Below the pieces are notes generated by a model. The model was not told the origin of the DNA. It worked only from the letters and a program-made list of their open reading frames with translations, and searched no databases. This document shows positions 4,813 through 6,196 of a stretch of DNA of 6,196 bases, one piece after another. Both the position numbers and the translations under genes were made by a program. The stretch's first letter is position 1, and every line of letters begins with the position of its first letter. This stretch comes from Actinomycetes bacterium (lineage in GTDB: Bacteria; Actinomycetota; Acidimicrobiia; Spongiisociales; UBA5794). The stretch lies in contig JAMBLL010000109.1 of NCBI GenBank assembly GCA_023336765.1, forward strand, positions 1 to 6,196. The letters run 5' to 3'.

Positions 4813-5856
4813 ATGGCGAAAGTTCTTCTTCTCTTTGGCGGGCGATCTTCTGAGCACGAAGTCTCGTGTTCGTCTGCAGTTGCGATCCATGAGGCGCTGG
4901 TCGAGTCCGGGCACCGCGTGATCCCTGTCGGCATCGATCGTGAGGGTGATTGGTACCTGGCGGATGCCTCTGGCAGGCCGTTCAAGGCTCAGGGGAGATC
5001 CGTGCAGTTGATGATCCCTTCTGCGATGCTACGAGTTGGCAACGATGAGATCGGGTTCGATGTCGCGTTCCCGGTCCTACACGGCCCATACGGTGAGGAT
5101 GGAACGGTGCAGGGCACATTCGAGACGTGCGATGTCCCGTATGTCGGTTGTGGCGTACTGGCGAGTTCCCTCGCCATGGACAAGGATCTCACGAAGCAGG
5201 TGGTCGCGGCGAGCGGTGTGGCCACGACGCGATGGGTCACGATCAGGAAGCATGAGTGGATGGAGGACCCGGCACTGTCGATCGGGGAGGTCAGCAGGGC
5301 GCTCGGATTCTCGGTCTTCGTCAAGCCTTCTGCCCAGGGGTCGTCGGTTGGCATCTCGAAGGTGAGCGGCGAGGGCGAACTCAAGGAGGCGATCTCCAAT
5401 GCCTTCAGGTACGACGTCAAGGTGCTGGTTGAAGAGGCCATCACCGGACGCGAGATCGAGGTCGGAGTCCTTGATGGACCCGTGAGTTCAGTGCCAGGTG
5501 AGGTCATCACCGATGGTGGCTGGTACACCTATGACGCGAAGTACGAGGACGATACGAGCTCATTCGAAGCTCCTGCCCAACTCTCCCAGGATGCTGCAAG
5601 GCACGTGCAGGACCTCGCGGAGCGGGTATTCGAGACCCTTGGACTGTCTGGACTCGCCCGCATCGACTTCTTCTACGAGACCGGTTCGAGGAGATTCCTC
5701 TTCAACGAGGTCAACACGATGCCAGGGTTCACATCCATTTCTGGTTTTCCGAAGGCGTGGGCTAGCTCAGGCGTCGCCTACCCCGAGTTGTGTGACAGGC
5801 TCGTGAACGCGGCTATCGACCGCCACGAAGAACGCGGTCGGCTGGCTGTCCGGTAG
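4813..5856 (+). CDS. ddl: D-alanine--D-alanine ligase
   Basis: This cytoplasmic ATP-grasp enzyme joins two D-alanines to make the dipeptide for the peptidoglycan precursor UDP-MurNAc-pentapeptide. At 347 residues it is a normal-length, complete Ddl. The first-substrate site is GGRSSEHEVS (9-18), and HGPYGEDGTVQG (90-101) is the second signature. ATP-grasp residues appear in KPSAQGSSVG (171-180) and EEAITGREIEVGV (207-219), and metal ligands are D285, E299 and N301, in RIDFF and NEVNTMPGF. The omega-loop tyrosine is Y244 in YDAKY, the form linked to D-Ala-D-Ala rather than D-Ala-D-Lac products, so no vancomycin-type modification is suggested. The ATG at 4813 has no Shine-Dalgarno; a -10-like TACGCT 6 nt upstream points to a leaderless mRNA. 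The gene runs divergently from the membrane-protein operon and converges on the RAM-domain gene with only 9 bp between stop codons. Confidence 0.96.
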   Translation: MAKVLLLFGGRSSEHEVSCSSAVAIHEALVESGHRVIPVGIDREGDWYLADASGRPFKAQGRSVQLMIPSAMLRVGNDEIGFDVAFPVLHGPYGEDGTVQGTFETCDVPYVGCGVLASSLAMDKDLTKQVVAASGVATTRWVTIRKHEWMEDPALSIGEVSRALGFSVFVKPSAQGSSVGISKVSGEGELKEAISNAFRYDVKVLVEEAITGREIEVGVLDGPVSSVPGEVITDGGWYTYDAKYEDDTSSFEAPAQLSQDAARHVQDLAERVFETLGLSGLARIDFFYETGSRRFLFNEVNTMPGFTSISGFPKAWASSGVAYPELCDRLVNAAIDRHEERGRLAVR

Positions 5857-5876
5857 AGACGCCTTCTAGATCCGGA
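5849..5876. terminator. Possible bidirectional hairpin at the ddl / RAM-gene convergent stops
   Basis: TCCGG TAGA (5849-5857) can pair with TCTA (5865-5868) and CCGGA (5872-5876), giving a 9-bp stem with a 7-nt loop and a 3-nt bulge. It includes both stop codons. There is no U-tract, so termination is a guess from symmetry and position. Confidence 0.25.
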
Positions 5877-6099
5877 TGACGGGGCATGTGAGTGTTCTCA
5901 CGATTCCCGCAACGGGTTGGACCTTCGTGACAACGAGATGTCCCAGAGCGTCAACGTCATCGGCCTCGGCCGCAACGATCACGTCGTAGGGCCCGGTCAC
6001 AGCCTCTGCCGAGGAGATTCCATCGATCTGTGAGATCTGATGGGCAACCTCAGAGGCACGCCCGCTGTCAGTTTGGATGAGTATGTATGCCTGAACCAT
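5866..6099 (-). CDS. Stand-alone Lrp/AsnC ligand-binding (RAM) domain protein
   Basis: The 77-residue protein is only the C-terminal sensor half of Lrp/AsnC regulators, with no helix-turn-helix. The beta-alpha-beta-beta-alpha-beta order is readable: AYILIQT (4-10), helix 12-25, a G-I-S-S turn, V-T-G-P-Y-D-V-I-V (34-42) with the family GxYD motif, helix 48-58, and the final strand IVRTLTCPVI (66-75). Such single-domain proteins oligomerise and bind amino acids or other small molecules, and may modulate full-length Lrp-type regulators. In actinobacteria I recall them near ddl and thiamine-phosphate kinase genes, which fits this position, but I could not check that. The ATG (6097-6099) has no Shine-Dalgarno and a TACCCT box exactly 6 nt upstream. 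The gene converges with ddl across 9 bp. Confidence 0.92.
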   Translation of the reverse strand: MVQAYILIQTDSGRASEVAHQISQIDGISSAEAVTGPYDVIVAAEADDVDALGHLVVTKVQPVAGIVRTLTCPVIRI

Positions 6100-6105
6100 G
6101 ACGTA

Positions 6106-6111
6106 AGGGTA
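6106..6111 (-). promoter_or_regulatory. Putative -10 box of a leaderless promoter for the RAM-domain gene
   Basis: On the minus strand TACCCT fits TAnnnT and is followed by 6 nt (TACGTC) and the ATG. The -35 region falls inside the heptamer array: CTGACG (plus positions 6127-6132) is 15 nt upstream and CTGACA (6134-6139) 22 nt upstream, both off the usual 17. Confidence 0.5.
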
Positions 6112-6122
6112 TCACACCAGAT

Positions 6123-6196
6123 CAGCCGTCAGTTGTCAGCCATCAGCTGTCAGCCATCAGCCATCAGCTGTCAGCCATCAGCTGTCAGCCATCAGC
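6123..6196. repeat. Heptamer tandem array, CAGCCRT/CAGYTGT family, running off the window
   Basis: Ten uninterrupted heptamers and a 4-base remainder fill this stretch. The order is CAGCCGT, CAGTTGT, CAGCCAT, CAGCTGT, CAGCCAT, CAGCCAT, CAGCTGT, CAGCCAT, CAGCTGT, CAGCCAT, CAGC. Period and frame are perfectly kept; variation is confined to positions 4-6 of the unit. CAGCTG palindromes arise in the CAGCTGT units. The first unit is the same word as at 2914. The right end is not visible. Confidence 0.92.

Noticed and set aside
4989..5528. Minus-strand open frame of 179 codons inside ddl
   Set aside because: It is a Ser/Thr/Pro-rich shadow of ddl, whose catalytic motifs span the same bases.
5539..5550. 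Ddl checked for a D-Ala-D-Lac (vancomycin-resistance) type active site
   Set aside because: The omega loop has the Tyr (YDAKY) of D-Ala-D-Ala enzymes, not the Phe or His/Lys variants of depsipeptide ligases, and no vanH- or vanX-like gene is nearby.
6123..6196. Repeat array considered as a CRISPR
   Set aside because: Units are 7 bp in direct tandem with no spacers of unique sequence, and no cas gene is in the window.

Overview
The window looks like a chromosomal piece of a high-GC actinobacterium. Three things suggest this: an enoyl-ACP reductase of the InhA/FabI type with actinobacterial core motifs, a D-Ala-D-Ala ligase next to a stand-alone Lrp/AsnC sensor domain, and several genes that look leaderless (TAnnnT box exactly 6 nt before the ATG, no Shine-Dalgarno). 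A lineage such as Acidimicrobiia is my best guess from overall feel. It is an inference, not a result.

Layout. (1) 1-264, +: the 3' end of a protein with the end of a bacterial PH-like domain and a C-terminal SHOCT domain. (2) 265-402: convergent junction filled with heptameric repeats in inverted arrangement. (3) 403-1641, -: TRAM-domain, Fe-S RNA uridine-C5 methyltransferase (RlmD/TrmA family). (4) 1642-1708: divergent promoter region. (5) 1709-2080, +: small four-helix membrane protein, followed 42 bp later by (6) 2123-2908, +: fabI. (7) 2905-2948: hairpin at the fabI stop codon plus two kinds of heptamer repeat. (8) 3735-4385 and 2959-3738, -: a two-gene operon with ATGA overlap, coding for an unknown membrane protein and an alpha/beta hydrolase. 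(9) 4386-4812: a 427-bp divergent intergenic region with another pair of inverted heptamer blocks around 138 bp of unique sequence. (10) 4813-5856, +: ddl. (11) 5866-6099, -: stand-alone RAM-domain protein, convergent with ddl. (12) 6123-6196: a heptamer array that runs off the window.

The genes are mostly housekeeping: fatty acid synthesis (fabI), peptidoglycan precursor synthesis (ddl), RNA modification (RlmD/TrmA family) and small-molecule sensing (RAM protein). There is no phage, transposase, CRISPR or toxin-antitoxin gene.

The unusual part lies between the genes. Four of the intergenic regions carry short arrays with a 7-bp period. The repeat words differ from place to place (TCGTAAR, ACGTACG/ACGWAGT, CAGCCRT/CAGYTGT, TCTGGAT), but the period is kept. 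Two of these loci are built as inverted pairs of blocks bracketing unique sequence. The repeats touch gene function directly: one supplies the stop codon of the methyltransferase, one pairs with the fabI stop region as a hairpin, and one covers the -35 region of the RAM-domain gene.
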